Shown in pieces: positions 44,052 to 52,780 of a stretch of 64,000 nucleotides of DNA. Position 1 is the stretch's first letter. The number at the start of each line of letters is the position of its first letter. The DNA lies in contig JAWPMS010000001.1 in assembly GCA_033344795.1 (NCBI GenBank), positions 2,914,001 through 2,978,000 of the forward strand. The letters are read 5' to 3'. The notes below the pieces were generated by a model. The model was not told where the DNA came from and did no database searches. It saw only the letters and a list, made by a program, of their open reading frames with translations. The translations under genes were made by a program, and so were the position numbers. The stretch is from SHLQ01 sp033344795 (GTDB lineage Bacteria > Actinomycetota > Acidimicrobiia > Acidimicrobiales > SHLQ01).

Positions 44052-45291
44052 CGCCGCCAGCACCAACGGACTCGCAGTTCAGCGGGTCGCGTAGTCGCAC
44101 GGTCGCGTTTGGCCGTTCGACGGTTTCGATTCGCGAGACCTCGCGGGGAATTGGATGTTGCGGCCACAGATCTCCGATTCGCAGTAGCCCCGAGCTCGTT
44201 TCGAAATTGCTCACCCGCACGCCGACGCCATCAGCGGCGCCAATGGACGCCCACACCACATGGCCGACGGAAAACGGAGACTCGGGCGTGTCGAGTTCGA
44301 GGAGGAGTCTTCCGTCCGTCGTCGTCCACACCGAACGCTCGTCTCCGTCTTCGTTGCGGGTGTGCGCAACGATCGACCAGCCTTCTCCGGTCGCGATCGG
44401 TCGAACAGACGGTTGGCCCACGAATTCTCGATCGTCGTGCTCGAGCGAGTTTGCATCGATGGCGAGTTCGAGTTGGTCCGCTGCTGGCGAGACGACCCAC
44501 GACCTCTCACTCTCGGTGAAATGAACTCGCCCATCGCCGGTCGTCACGAGTTCGCCTGCGGGCAAAGCGGCTTCGCACCAACCGCCGAATCCGTCGACGT
44601 CGTGCGCAGCCGCGGTGACAAACATCGTCGAGCTTGCCGCGGGTCCACCGGCATCGGAGCCGGCTGCGAGATCGCCGGGTTGGTCGAACGTCGCGAGCAC
44701 GTACGGCGGCACAACGGCCATCGACTGCGGGATCATCGGAAGATCGAGTGTTTGTGTCGGGGTCAGCATTGTCCCGGTGTGCATCCGAACGTGGTCTTCG
44801 GATGAGACGGCGACCGCCCAGGTGTCGCCGTTGATTGCGCCAATCGTTGCTCGACCTTCGAGCGCAAAACTACGGACCCCCGCCTCGGGCCGCAACGGAT
44901 CGCGGATGGTCAGGAGGCCCTCGCTTTCGGCCAGCAACACGACTCTCTCGCGTTCACTCCTGCCAACGGCCAGGGAGCGGTACTCGCCGAGCTCCTCGAC
45001 CGCAGTCCACATCAATAGATCGAACGACTCCAAGAGTGCTCCGTCTTCCACCGAATACCAGCGGTCAGGTCCTCTCACAATCGACTCGAGTGAAGGAGAA
45101 GAGGACGCAAAGACGCCAAGGTCGGCCGCAGGTCTCGGGACCGTGGCCCCTCGCTCGACTGTTGTGGGTGTGGTGTTGTCGGCCGGTTCAGGCACATCCG
45201 GGACGAGCTGTTCCGCGACCGGGCTTGCGGTCTGGGAGTTCCACACCCACACGGCGATCGACAGCGATATCAGCCCCATCATGGCGAGCAA
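44038..45291 (-). CDS. Membrane-anchored protein, possible beta-propeller, unknown function
   Basis: A protein of about 417 residues with one N-terminal membrane segment (MLAMMGLISLSIAVWVW), a Pro/Thr-rich stalk, and an external domain of repeated short beta-rich blocks such as RYSLAVGRSERERVVLL and VWTTTDGRLLLELD, resembling a seven-bladed propeller; this is a guess from pattern only. TTG 45291 is taken as start, but the frame is open and coding-like for 40 more residues to the stop at 45418-45416. A promoter (minus TACCGT, 45425-45420) lies just beyond that point. It lies between galK and the beta-galactosidase gene, so it may relate to galactoside use, or not. Confidence 0.6.
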   Translation of the reverse strand: MLAMMGLISLSIAVWVWNSQTASPVAEQLVPDVPEPADNTTPTTVERGATVPRPAADLGVFASSSPSLESIVRGPDRWYSVEDGALLESFDLLMWTAVEELGEYRSLAVGRSERERVVLLAESEGLLTIRDPLRPEAGVRSFALEGRATIGAINGDTWAVAVSSEDHVRMHTGTMLTPTQTLDLPMIPQSMAVVPPYVLATFDQPGDLAAGSDAGGPAASSTMFVTAAAHDVDGFGGWCEAALPAGELVTTGDGRVHFTESERSWVVSPAADQLELAIDANSLEHDDREFVGQPSVRPIATGEGWSIVAHTRNEDGDERSVWTTTDGRLLLELDTPESPFSVGHVVWASIGAADGVGVRVSNFETSSGLLRIGDLWPQHPIPREVSRIETVERPNATVRLRDPLNCESVGAGGATPG

Positions 45292-45433
45292 CCATGTCGG
45301 GAACTTGGCGGAGGGCGCGGGAGGCGCTTCCGGTGCGTCGATCGTGCTGTCGTCGATTTCGATACGAACCTGCGGCGGGTTGGAGGCGATAGTGGAATCT
45401 CCCAGGTGAATCTGTGACTACGGTAACCGTGAA

Positions 45434-48403
45434 GTGATGCGCTGGGATTCCCGGATGGACTCGGGAACTGATTCACTGTGCACCATGGTGCACATCGTCC
45501 CGACTCACTTCTTCTCGCCCGACTTGACGAGCGTTGGTCGGATGCCGATGACACGGCCGCTCGCGTCGCGAAGTGGACACGACTCGATCTCGCTCGATGG
45601 AGAGTGGCGCTTTCAACTCGTGTCCTCTCCAGACGCCGCTCCGGAGGGGTGGCTGGAGGCCGATACGTCGGCGAGCGAGTGGGGACCGATCGAAGTTCCA
45701 GGTGTCTGGACACGTCAGAACACCGGTGATTTTCCTCACTACACGAACGTCGTCATGCCCTGGGGAGGAAATCCGCCGGACGTGCCGATTGAGAACCCCA
45801 CTGGCCTCTATCGAACGAGTTTCGAACGTCCCGCGGGCGATCGGGTGGTGATCGAATTCGGTGGTTTCGAATCGATGCTCGTGTTGTGGTGCAACGGCAA
45901 GTTCGTGGGCATGGGGAAAGACAGTCGACTTGCGTCGTCGTTTGACCTCACGGCCTTCCTCCACGAGGGGGGTAACGAGCTGGCGGTGCTCGTGAGCCGT
46001 TGGAGTGACGCGACCTGGATCGAGGATCAGGACCATTGGTACCACGGCGGACTTCACCGTTCGGTCACGCTCACCACGACGAGCGCAACGTGGATCGATG
46101 ATGTTGTGATCGCCGCGGACTATGACGTGCAAGCCAACACCGGATCCGTCGATGTGACAGCGCACGTCGGCACGATGGGAAATCTCGCTGCGGGTTGGAC
46201 CGTGTCCGTCTCGGTTCCAGAACTCGGAATCTCGCAAGACGTGACGATCGAGGCCGACCCGGAGAACACCGGAATCGCCACGCTGACGGCCGCCCACGAG
46301 CATCCCGGACGGATCGGCGTTGCGGCATTTGCGGATCTCCCCGTCGAGCCCTGGTCGGCTGAGTCGCCACGGCTGTACGACGTCGAGGTGTCCCTGCTCG
46401 ACCCTGAAGGCAAAGAGAGTGAGACGATTGCGCTCCGGACCGGATTCCGCAACCTTCGCATCGCCGACCGCACGCTCTTCATCAATGGAGCACCGATCAT
46501 GATCTGCGGCGTCAATCGCCACGATCACCACCCTGACACCGGCAAGACGCTCACCGCCGAAGAGATTCGTGAAGAGCTGGTCCTGATGAAGACGTTCAAC
46601 ATCAACGCGGTTCGAACCGCGCACTACCCGAATGATCCGGTGTTGTTGGACTTGTGCGATGAACTCGGCTTGTACGTGCTCGTTGAGGCGAACGTCGAGA
46701 GCCATGCTCGCCAGACCTCGTTGACGGCGTCAGGCCTATTCGACAACGCCATCATGGATCGGGTGCGCAGGATGGTGCTGCGAGATCGTTCGCACACGTG
46801 CATCATCGGCTGGTCTCTGGGAAACGAATCCGGAGAGGCGCCAGTCCATGCCGCTGCGGCAGCGTGGATTCGGGCGACGGAACCCACTCGATATGTGCAC
46901 TACGAGGGCGGATTCAACAAGAACTACAGCCACCGAGGGGAAGGTCGCCAACAGCAACGTGAGGCTGCTCCGACCGCAATCGAGCGGCTCATCTCCGATG
47001 TGGTGTGCCCGATGTATGCGACGGTCGATCAGATCACCTCCTGGGCACGATGGGCCGAAGAAACCAAACTCGACGACCGGCCGTTGATCTTGTGTGAGTA
47101 CTCGCACGCGATGGGCAACTCGAACGGTGGTCTTTCCGACTACTGGGAGGCATTCTGGAGTGAGCCCGCTCTCGGGGGAGGGTTCGTCTGGGATTGGCGC
47201 GATCAAGGTCTCCGCGAACACGCAGATGATGGGACCGAGTGGTTTGCCTACGGAGGCCACTACAAAGACGATCCAAACGACGTCAACTTCTGTATCAATG
47301 GCTTGGTCGATCCGGACCTGCGGCCGCATCCCGGATTGCACGAGCTGAAGTGGCTGGCGCGACCGGTGGTCGTCACGGTTGATGACGACTGGTTGACGGT
47401 TGCGAGCCGCCGCTCGCACAGGGACACGTCCGATCTGATCATCCGGTGGCATCAAGAGGTTGACGGTGTTCCAACAGGCCACGGCGGCCTTCTGGACATC
47501 GACCCAGTCGAGCCTGGCGAGAGCCTCAGAATTCCACGCGCCGAGTTGGTTGCGGGCGACGGTGTCGGCGGCTTCAACACGCTGATCTTCACGGTCGAGC
47601 TGAAGCACGATACGAGCTGGGCGAGCGCCGGGCATGTGGTCGCCCACGACCAACACATCGAAGACGTGGGTACAGCAACGCCGCTCGCTGATGCGAAGAG
47701 TGTGTCTTCCACGTCCGAGGAGCTCGTGTCGACGCTCGACCCCCGCCCGACCGTCTGGCGAGCACCGACCGACAATGACGGCGTGTCGCAGGGTTGGCTC
47801 GGCGAGGTTCTTGGCGTGCGTCCTTTCTGGATCTCGTGGGGACTCCAGACCGCTGACCTGCCGCACAGCTCGACGGTCACGCCGCATGCCGACGGGAGTG
47901 TTCACCGCGTCGATGAGATCGTGATCCCTGACGACTGGTCGGACGTGCCGAGGGTGGGCATGGTTGTCGATGTCGATCCGCGACTGGGCAACCTGCGCTG
48001 GTTCGGGCCGGGACCGGGCGAGACCTATCCTGATCGGCGCTCGGCTTCGTTGATTTCGACGTGGGAGTCGACCGTTGACGACCAATACCACCCGTTTGTG
48101 TTCCCGCAAGAGCACGGGGCACATGTCGACGCTCACTGGTTCGAACTCACCGATGAGAGCGGTGCAGGCCTTCGGATCACTGGGCATCCGACGGTGATCT
48201 TCTCGGCTCGCCGACACTCCGATGACGCGCTGACCAACGCCACGACGCTCGCCGAACTGACGCGCCACGACGCTATCGAGGTGCACGTCGATGCTGCTGT
48301 GCGGGGTCTTGGCACCGCTGCGTGCGGACCAGACACGACCGAAGAACACATCGTGGGGCCCGGCACGTATCGCCTCGAATGGACGATCACGCCAATCGGC
48401 TGA
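45434..48403 (+). CDS. Beta-galactosidase, glycoside hydrolase family 2
   Basis: A GH2 enzyme of up to 989 residues that hydrolyses lactose-type beta-galactosides. Domains run from the sugar-binding domain (SLDGEWRFQLV, GVWTRQNTGDFPHYTN) through an Ig-like domain to the TIM barrel and the C-terminal beta-sandwich with RWFGPGPGETYPDRR. GVNRHDHHP and RTAHYPNDP are GH2 signatures; the acid/base Glu is in SLGNESGE near residue 464 and the nucleophile Glu in CEYSHAMGNS near residue 555. No signal peptide. The start is open: GTG 45434 or ATG 45437 follow a -10 box (TACGGT, 45419-45424); ATG 45485 gives a shorter N terminus but lacks a ribosome binding site and lies inside a palindrome. Confidence 0.93.
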   Translation: MMRWDSRMDSGTDSLCTMVHIVPTHFFSPDLTSVGRMPMTRPLASRSGHDSISLDGEWRFQLVSSPDAAPEGWLEADTSASEWGPIEVPGVWTRQNTGDFPHYTNVVMPWGGNPPDVPIENPTGLYRTSFERPAGDRVVIEFGGFESMLVLWCNGKFVGMGKDSRLASSFDLTAFLHEGGNELAVLVSRWSDATWIEDQDHWYHGGLHRSVTLTTTSATWIDDVVIAADYDVQANTGSVDVTAHVGTMGNLAAGWTVSVSVPELGISQDVTIEADPENTGIATLTAAHEHPGRIGVAAFADLPVEPWSAESPRLYDVEVSLLDPEGKESETIALRTGFRNLRIADRTLFINGAPIMICGVNRHDHHPDTGKTLTAEEIREELVLMKTFNINAVRTAHYPNDPVLLDLCDELGLYVLVEANVESHARQTSLTASGLFDNAIMDRVRRMVLRDRSHTCIIGWSLGNESGEAPVHAAAAAWIRATEPTRYVHYEGGFNKNYSHRGEGRQQQREAAPTAIERLISDVVCPMYATVDQITSWARWAEETKLDDRPLILCEYSHAMGNSNGGLSDYWEAFWSEPALGGGFVWDWRDQGLREHADDGTEWFAYGGHYKDDPNDVNFCINGLVDPDLRPHPGLHELKWLARPVVVTVDDDWLTVASRRSHRDTSDLIIRWHQEVDGVPTGHGGLLDIDPVEPGESLRIPRAELVAGDGVGGFNTLIFTVELKHDTSWASAGHVVAHDQHIEDVGTATPLADAKSVSSTSEELVSTLDPRPTVWRAPTDNDGVSQGWLGEVLGVRPFWISWGLQTADLPHSSTVTPHADGSVHRVDEIVIPDDWSDVPRVGMVVDVDPRLGNLRWFGPGPGETYPDRRSASLISTWESTVDDQYHPFVFPQEHGAHVDAHWFELTDESGAGLRITGHPTVIFSARRHSDDALTNATTLAELTRHDAIEVHVDAAVRGLGTAACGPDTTEEHIVGPGTYRLEWTITPIG
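45477..45494 (+). promoter_or_regulatory. 18-bp perfect palindrome near the beta-galactosidase start
   Basis: TGTGCACCATGGTGCACA is a perfect palindrome whose centre is an in-frame ATG (45485). It lies about 45-65 bases after the likely transcript start, where a bound repressor could block elongation or initiation. It has no clear sequence relation to the repeats upstream of the transporter operon, so a different regulator is possible. Confidence 0.4.
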
Positions 48404-48412
48404 TGACCGGCC

Positions 48413-50161
48413 TCAGTCGGTGTACCTGCGAGCTTTGGCTTTCTTACCTTTCACCGTTGAGCGTTTGATCGCTCCGACGACCTCGTCGACAGAAGCGTCG
48501 GGAACGCCAACAACCGAGTAATGGTCCGAGATCTTGATCGGTCCGATGTCTCGACCCGACAAGCTCGTTTCGTTGGCGATCGCCCCAACGAGGTCGCCGG
48601 GGCGTACGCCGCCCCGCGAGCCCACACCGATGTAGACGAATCCAGTGTTTGGATCGACAGGACGCTGCTTGCGCTCGCCCCGATCGCCTCTGTCCTGACG
48701 GTCAGCGCGTTCGTTTCGGTCTCGCTTGCGTCCCTTTTTCTTGTCGCCGTGGTCGTTGCCCGAGAAGTTGCTCGACGCGTCGGGGATGTCTGGTTCGTCG
48801 AGCACGGCGCCGCGAGCGACGTGGACGAGTTTGATCGCAGCAAGCGCAATGTTGCGATCGGAATCCTCGCCCTTCAGCGCGTGAAACACACCCTGATAGT
48901 CGTCGAGGTCACCGTCAGACAGCGCCTCTTTGACGGCCTCGATCGTGTCTTCGATCTGGCGTTCACGAAGGTCGGTGATCGTGGGCACCTTGTGGATCGT
49001 GATGGTTTGTTTGGTGAGTCGTTCGATGTTCTGCAACAGGCGTTTCTGACGCGGCGTTGCCAGGGTGATCGCGACGCCTTCGCGTCCGGCGCGTCCGACC
49101 CGGCCGATTCGGTGGACATAACTCTCCGGCGCCGACGGGATGTCGTAGTTCACCACGTGCGTCAGCGAATCGACATCGAGGCCGCGAGCGGCGACGTCGG
49201 TCGCGATGAGGAGTTCTGCGGTGCCATCTCGTAGCCGTCCCATGACCCGATCGCGTTGTGCCTGGTCCATGCCGCCATGGAGCGCTTCTGCACGAAAGCC
49301 ACGGCCGTTCATGACCACCGTGAGTTCGTCAACGTCGGTACGCGTCTTGCAGAACACGATCGCCGACGACGGGTTCTCGATATCGAGGATGCGGCCGAGA
49401 GCAGAGGCTTTGTGCGCTTTGTGCACGACGTAGACCTTCTGATCGATCAGCTCACGGCTTGCCGCAGAATCGGCCGCGCTGATCTTCACGAGCACTGGAT
49501 TTTGTTGGTGTCGCTCAGCAATGGCGTTGATGCGCGGTGGCATGGTCGCAGAGAACATGACCGTTTGGCGCTGACTTGGCGTGTTCTCGAGGATGAGTTC
49601 GATGTCCTCGGTGAAGCCCATGTCGAGCATCTCATCGGCCTCATCGAGAATGACCGTCTGGATGCCGTCGAGGTCGAGTGAGCCGCGCTTGAGATGGTCG
49701 ATGGCACGGCCGGGGGTTGCGACGACGATGTGCACCCCTCGGCGTAGCGCGTCGAGCTGACGGCCAATCGGTTGGCCGCCGTAGATGGGCGCAACCTTGA
49801 TGCCTTGCTTCTTGCCGTACGCGAACATTGCTTCGCTCACCTGTACGGCGAGCTCGCGGGTGGGAGTGAGTACCAGCACGGTGGGTATGGCGGGGCTTCC
49901 CTTGTCGATGGCATGCAGGACTGGCAGCGCGAACGCGGCGGTCTTGCCGGTGCCGGTGGCGGCTTGGCCGAGCACGTCCTTGCCATCGAGGAGGTGCGGA
50001 ATTGCCTGCAACTGGATCGGGGTTGGCTCTTCGTAGCCGAGGTCGTCAAGGACCGACAGCAACTCGTCACGAAGCCCCAGGGATGCGAATCCGCCGTGTT
50101 CTTCTGTATCGGGCCCGGTGTCTTGTATTGGGGGCGCGGCGTCTTCTTCTGATGTTTCCAC
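48413..50161 (-). CDS. DEAD-box RNA helicase, DeaD/CsdA-like
   Basis: A 582-residue helicase. All core motifs are visible: Q motif (EEPTPIQLQAIP), Walker A AATGTGKT, PTRELAVQ, VATPGR, DEAD in VILDEADEMLD, SATMP, and the C-terminal ATDVAARGLD and HRIGRVGRAGR. Beyond the core is a charged linker with KKKGRKRDRN and RADRQDRGDRG repeats, then a DbpA-type RNA-binding domain ending in RRYTD (GFVYIGVGSRGGVRPGDLVGAI). GTG 50161 is preferred because GGAAAG lies seven bases upstream; TTG 50176 is an alternative. A possible -10 box TACAGT (minus strand, 50195-50190) lies upstream. Convergent with the beta-galactosidase gene. Confidence 0.93.
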   Translation of the reverse strand: METSEEDAAPPIQDTGPDTEEHGGFASLGLRDELLSVLDDLGYEEPTPIQLQAIPHLLDGKDVLGQAATGTGKTAAFALPVLHAIDKGSPAIPTVLVLTPTRELAVQVSEAMFAYGKKQGIKVAPIYGGQPIGRQLDALRRGVHIVVATPGRAIDHLKRGSLDLDGIQTVILDEADEMLDMGFTEDIELILENTPSQRQTVMFSATMPPRINAIAERHQQNPVLVKISAADSAASRELIDQKVYVVHKAHKASALGRILDIENPSSAIVFCKTRTDVDELTVVMNGRGFRAEALHGGMDQAQRDRVMGRLRDGTAELLIATDVAARGLDVDSLTHVVNYDIPSAPESYVHRIGRVGRAGREGVAITLATPRQKRLLQNIERLTKQTITIHKVPTITDLRERQIEDTIEAVKEALSDGDLDDYQGVFHALKGEDSDRNIALAAIKLVHVARGAVLDEPDIPDASSNFSGNDHGDKKKGRKRDRNERADRQDRGDRGERKQRPVDPNTGFVYIGVGSRGGVRPGDLVGAIANETSLSGRDIGPIKISDHYSVVGVPDASVDEVVGAIKRSTVKGKKAKARRYTD

Positions 50162-50240
50162 TGTGCGGCTTTCCAAAGAGCGAACAGTCCACTGTAGGTC
50201 GGGGTGTGGTCAGCCCCTCTGGTCAGTGGTCACGGCGCTC

Positions 50241-51740
50241 CTAGGCGCAACCTTCGATCCAGTCGATGGGTTCGGAGAATCCATTGCGCATCGAGGTGAC
50301 GACGCCGTCTTCATCGGTCTCGAAGAGGATGGTTGAGACCTCTCGATCAGTTTTGTTCGAAGTCACGCGAAGATATTTGGCGCCTTCGCCGAGGTACTGG
50401 TGGGGTCGTTCGGAGATCGCGTTGTCGTAGGCGAACCGCACCTCGGCTTCGGTGCTTCCAACGCCGACCTCGTTCGTGGTTCGCGTCCGCGGATCACCGA
50501 TCTCGATTCGGGAAACGACGGACTCGTCACCATCTCCGAGCATCATGAGCCACGGGCTGAGCGGATCGTTCTCGAGGCGAACGTATGTGCACTCGTTGAA
50601 CAGGGTGTCGTCGAGATCCCGATCGTGCGGTCGAACCCCGAAACGATCGGTCAACGACTGCCAGGTATCGCCCAAGCTGATCGGGCCGAACGATGCGAAG
50701 TCGAGCGTCTCCCCAAAGAAGGGTGAGTCGTCTTGAGCGACATACTGCGTGGTGAGCAGATAGCTGCCTTCGACGCCGGCCGCGTTGCCGAACTGGCAGT
50801 CGAACCGGTCGTCGACGTGGGTGACAAATGCGAATCCGTCGAAGAGATGAACATCGAAGGCGCAGTCGGCCCCTTCTGCCTCGTTCACGTAGGACGCCAC
50901 GTTGTCTCGCAGCGGAACGATCGTCCTCGCGACGTAGGCGGCGTTGTACCCGGGGCCGCCCGTGAGGTTCTCAAATTCGATTGCGACCGTGTCGGAGGTG
51001 ACCGCCGAGATCATCAGTCGATCGGTGGGACCACAACATTCGCCGCCGTCGTCAAGGAACGGCGCATGGCTGGCCTCGTAGATCCCCGGAACGATCGACC
51101 GGTCGAAGGCATCGTCACTCGACGCCGTGTCGACGAACTCGAGCACGAGTGGGAGCTCGCCCCATGTCGAGTCGGTGACGATGCCGTCCTCGACGCTGCC
51201 CAACGTGAGGTAACCGCTCACCTTGCCGTCGACGCCGTACTCCTCGAGGAAGTACCAGTCGGCACCCATCGCCCGAGAACCAAGCAGCGTGATCGGTTCG
51301 CCGACGGAGCGATACGTGATCTCTCCAGCGACGAAGTCGCCAGCCTGGGTCAACCACATGTCAAACGCGATGTCGGCTCCGATGACCCCGGTCCAGTTGG
51401 TTCGTTCGTTCGGGAGCGCCAGCTCATTTCCATAGCCGGCGGCCGGGTTGGGGGCGGGAGCAGAGGTGGACGTCTCGCGTTGATCAGCCGGCGGGGTCGT
51501 ATCTGCAAGCGGTTCTGGTGCGTCGCTGAGCGCTTCGGAGGACGAGGGGTCATCGCTGTTGTTGCTGTCGAGAGCCGCGGTGCTACCGGTCGAATCGTTG
51601 GCCGTTTCAGATGATGTCGGCTCCGAGCTGCCGCACGCGGTCGAGATGATCGCGAGCATGAGGCCGAACGAGAAAACCCACACACTGTGGTGACGCAGTA
51701 GCCGGCGCGGATGTACGGGTACCAGAGCAGGAGATCTCAT
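50241..51740 (-). CDS. Secreted lipoprotein of unknown function
   Basis: A 499-residue lipoprotein: basic N terminus with RRLLRHH, hydrophobic segment, and lipobox STACGS (Cys 36). A roughly 60-residue Ser/Asp/Thr/Pro-rich linker separates the anchor from the folded part, which has WTGVIGADIAFDMWLTQAGDFVAGEITYRS, and a later segment with pairs of Cys (ECCGPTD, DCAFD, FDCQFG) that may form disulfides. The C-terminal part (LGDTWQSLTDRFGV... VGSTEAEVRFAYD) resembles the short tandem domains often found in actinobacterial lipoproteins. Start ATG 51740 is preceded by TACCAT six bases upstream (minus strand), suggesting a leaderless transcript. Function unknown. Confidence 0.75.
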   Translation of the reverse strand: MRSPALVPVHPRRLLRHHSVWVFSFGLMLAIISTACGSSEPTSSETANDSTGSTAALDSNNSDDPSSSEALSDAPEPLADTTPPADQRETSTSAPAPNPAAGYGNELALPNERTNWTGVIGADIAFDMWLTQAGDFVAGEITYRSVGEPITLLGSRAMGADWYFLEEYGVDGKVSGYLTLGSVEDGIVTDSTWGELPLVLEFVDTASSDDAFDRSIVPGIYEASHAPFLDDGGECCGPTDRLMISAVTSDTVAIEFENLTGGPGYNAAYVARTIVPLRDNVASYVNEAEGADCAFDVHLFDGFAFVTHVDDRFDCQFGNAAGVEGSYLLTTQYVAQDDSPFFGETLDFASFGPISLGDTWQSLTDRFGVRPHDRDLDDTLFNECTYVRLENDPLSPWLMMLGDGDESVVSRIEIGDPRTRTTNEVGVGSTEAEVRFAYDNAISERPHQYLGEGAKYLRVTSNKTDREVSTILFETDEDGVVTSMRNGFSEPIDWIEGCA

Positions 51741-51752
51741 GTCTCAATGGTA
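51741..51752 (-). promoter_or_regulatory. Leaderless promoter of the lipoprotein gene
   Basis: On the minus strand TACCAT (51752-51747), six bases, then the ATG at 51740. No ribosome binding site. Same spacing as at rimO and the GNAT-like gene. Confidence 0.5.
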
Positions 51753-51877
51753 AGCACCGCACTGTCCGGCATCTGCGGGGACCCCACCCGAGGTCAGCGC
51801 AGAGTTCACTCCACGACGACGTAGTGTTGCCCAATGCCATGACCCTCGGCGGTCGCCGACCGGTAGTTGGAGAAGCC

Positions 51878-52648
51878 ATGAGTGAACACTTGCCCACTTT
51901 CAGTCTTTCCGGCCGCGTTGCCGTCGTTACAGGAGCAAGCCGTGGGATCGGTCGAGGACTGGCCGAAGCGTTGGGCGCGGCGGGAGCGGCCGTCGCGGTA
52001 ACGGCACGCGATCACTCCGATGCGAAGGTGGTCGCCGATGCGATCAGGTCGGCGGGTGGCCAGGCCTCGGCCCATGCGCTCGATGTGACCAGGGTTGACT
52101 CGATTCGTGAGGTCATCGACTCGGTCGCCAGCGAACACGGCCGAATCGACGTGGCGGTGCTCAACGCAGGTCTCGGGGCGAATCTGCCAGCCTTGGAGGT
52201 CGATGAGGCGCACTGGGACTCGATGATGGACGTGAATCTCAAGGGCGCATTCTTCACGGCGCAGGCGTGTGCCCGCCACATGGTTGCTGCCGGTGCGGGT
52301 CGGATTGTCGCCATCAGTTCGCAAGCGTCGACGGTCGGAATCGTCGATCACGTGGCGTACTCATCATCGAAGGGCGGCATGAATCAGATGGTCCGAGTGC
52401 TCGCGCTCGAATGGGGCCCACTCGGGGTGACGGTCAACGCCGTCGCACCCACCTTCATCTACACACCGGGTACGGCAGAACGTCTGGATGATCCCAGCTA
52501 TCGCGCGCGCGTCGTCGAACGGATTCCCGTGGGTGACGTGGGCCAGATCCGGGACGTCGCGGGAGCGGTCATCTACCTCGCGTCAGAAGCGGGCACGCTC
52601 GTCAACGGGTCGATCCTCGCCGTCGACGGCGGTTGGACCGCGCAGTAG
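51878..52648 (+). CDS. Short-chain dehydrogenase/reductase (SDR)
   Basis: A 256-residue classical SDR. The cofactor motif VVTGASRGIGRGLAEALG is at residues 15-32, NAGLGAN is the NAG motif, the catalytic Ser is in IVAISSQAST and the YxxxK is YSSSKGGM near residue 161. The C-terminal block TPGTAERLD... GDVGQIRDVAGAVIYLASE...VNGSILAVDGGWT is typical of 3-oxoacyl-ACP-reductase-like SDRs. ATG 51878 has GGAGA upstream; a longer open frame to 51824 lacks support. Substrate unknown. A TAGTGT box at 51822-51827 may be the promoter -10. Confidence 0.9.
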   Translation: MSEHLPTFSLSGRVAVVTGASRGIGRGLAEALGAAGAAVAVTARDHSDAKVVADAIRSAGGQASAHALDVTRVDSIREVIDSVASEHGRIDVAVLNAGLGANLPALEVDEAHWDSMMDVNLKGAFFTAQACARHMVAAGAGRIVAISSQASTVGIVDHVAYSSSKGGMNQMVRVLALEWGPLGVTVNAVAPTFIYTPGTAERLDDPSYRARVVERIPVGDVGQIRDVAGAVIYLASEAGTLVNGSILAVDGGWTAQ

Positions 52649-52700
52649 AACCCGCTCGTTTCTCATTTCCCGCTCGTTCCTCGCCTCACTTCCCCTTTTC

Positions 52701-52749
52701 CTCCAAAATTTGTGCACTTCACCACGTCGGAGGTGGTCAAGTGCACAAA
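52701..52749 (+). repeat. Palindromic element, copy 3
   Basis: CTCCAAAATTTG (52701-52712) leads into TTTGTGCACTTCACCAC (52709-52725) and its near-perfect complement (52733-52749, one C-C mismatch) around GTCGGAG. Outer part CCCCTTTTCCTCCAAAATTTG matches copies 1 and 2. It lies between the convergent ends of the SDR gene and the membrane-protein gene at 52781; on the minus strand it reads as a hairpin followed by AAATTTTGG, so it can terminate that gene. Confidence 0.85.
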
Positions 52750-52780
52750 GAATGGAGAAGAGCGTGTCGAGGTGTGATGG

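Noticed and set aside
46736..48349. 537-codon minus-strand open frame opposite beta-galactosidase
   Set aside because: Antisense to GH2 catalytic motifs; no domain of its own.
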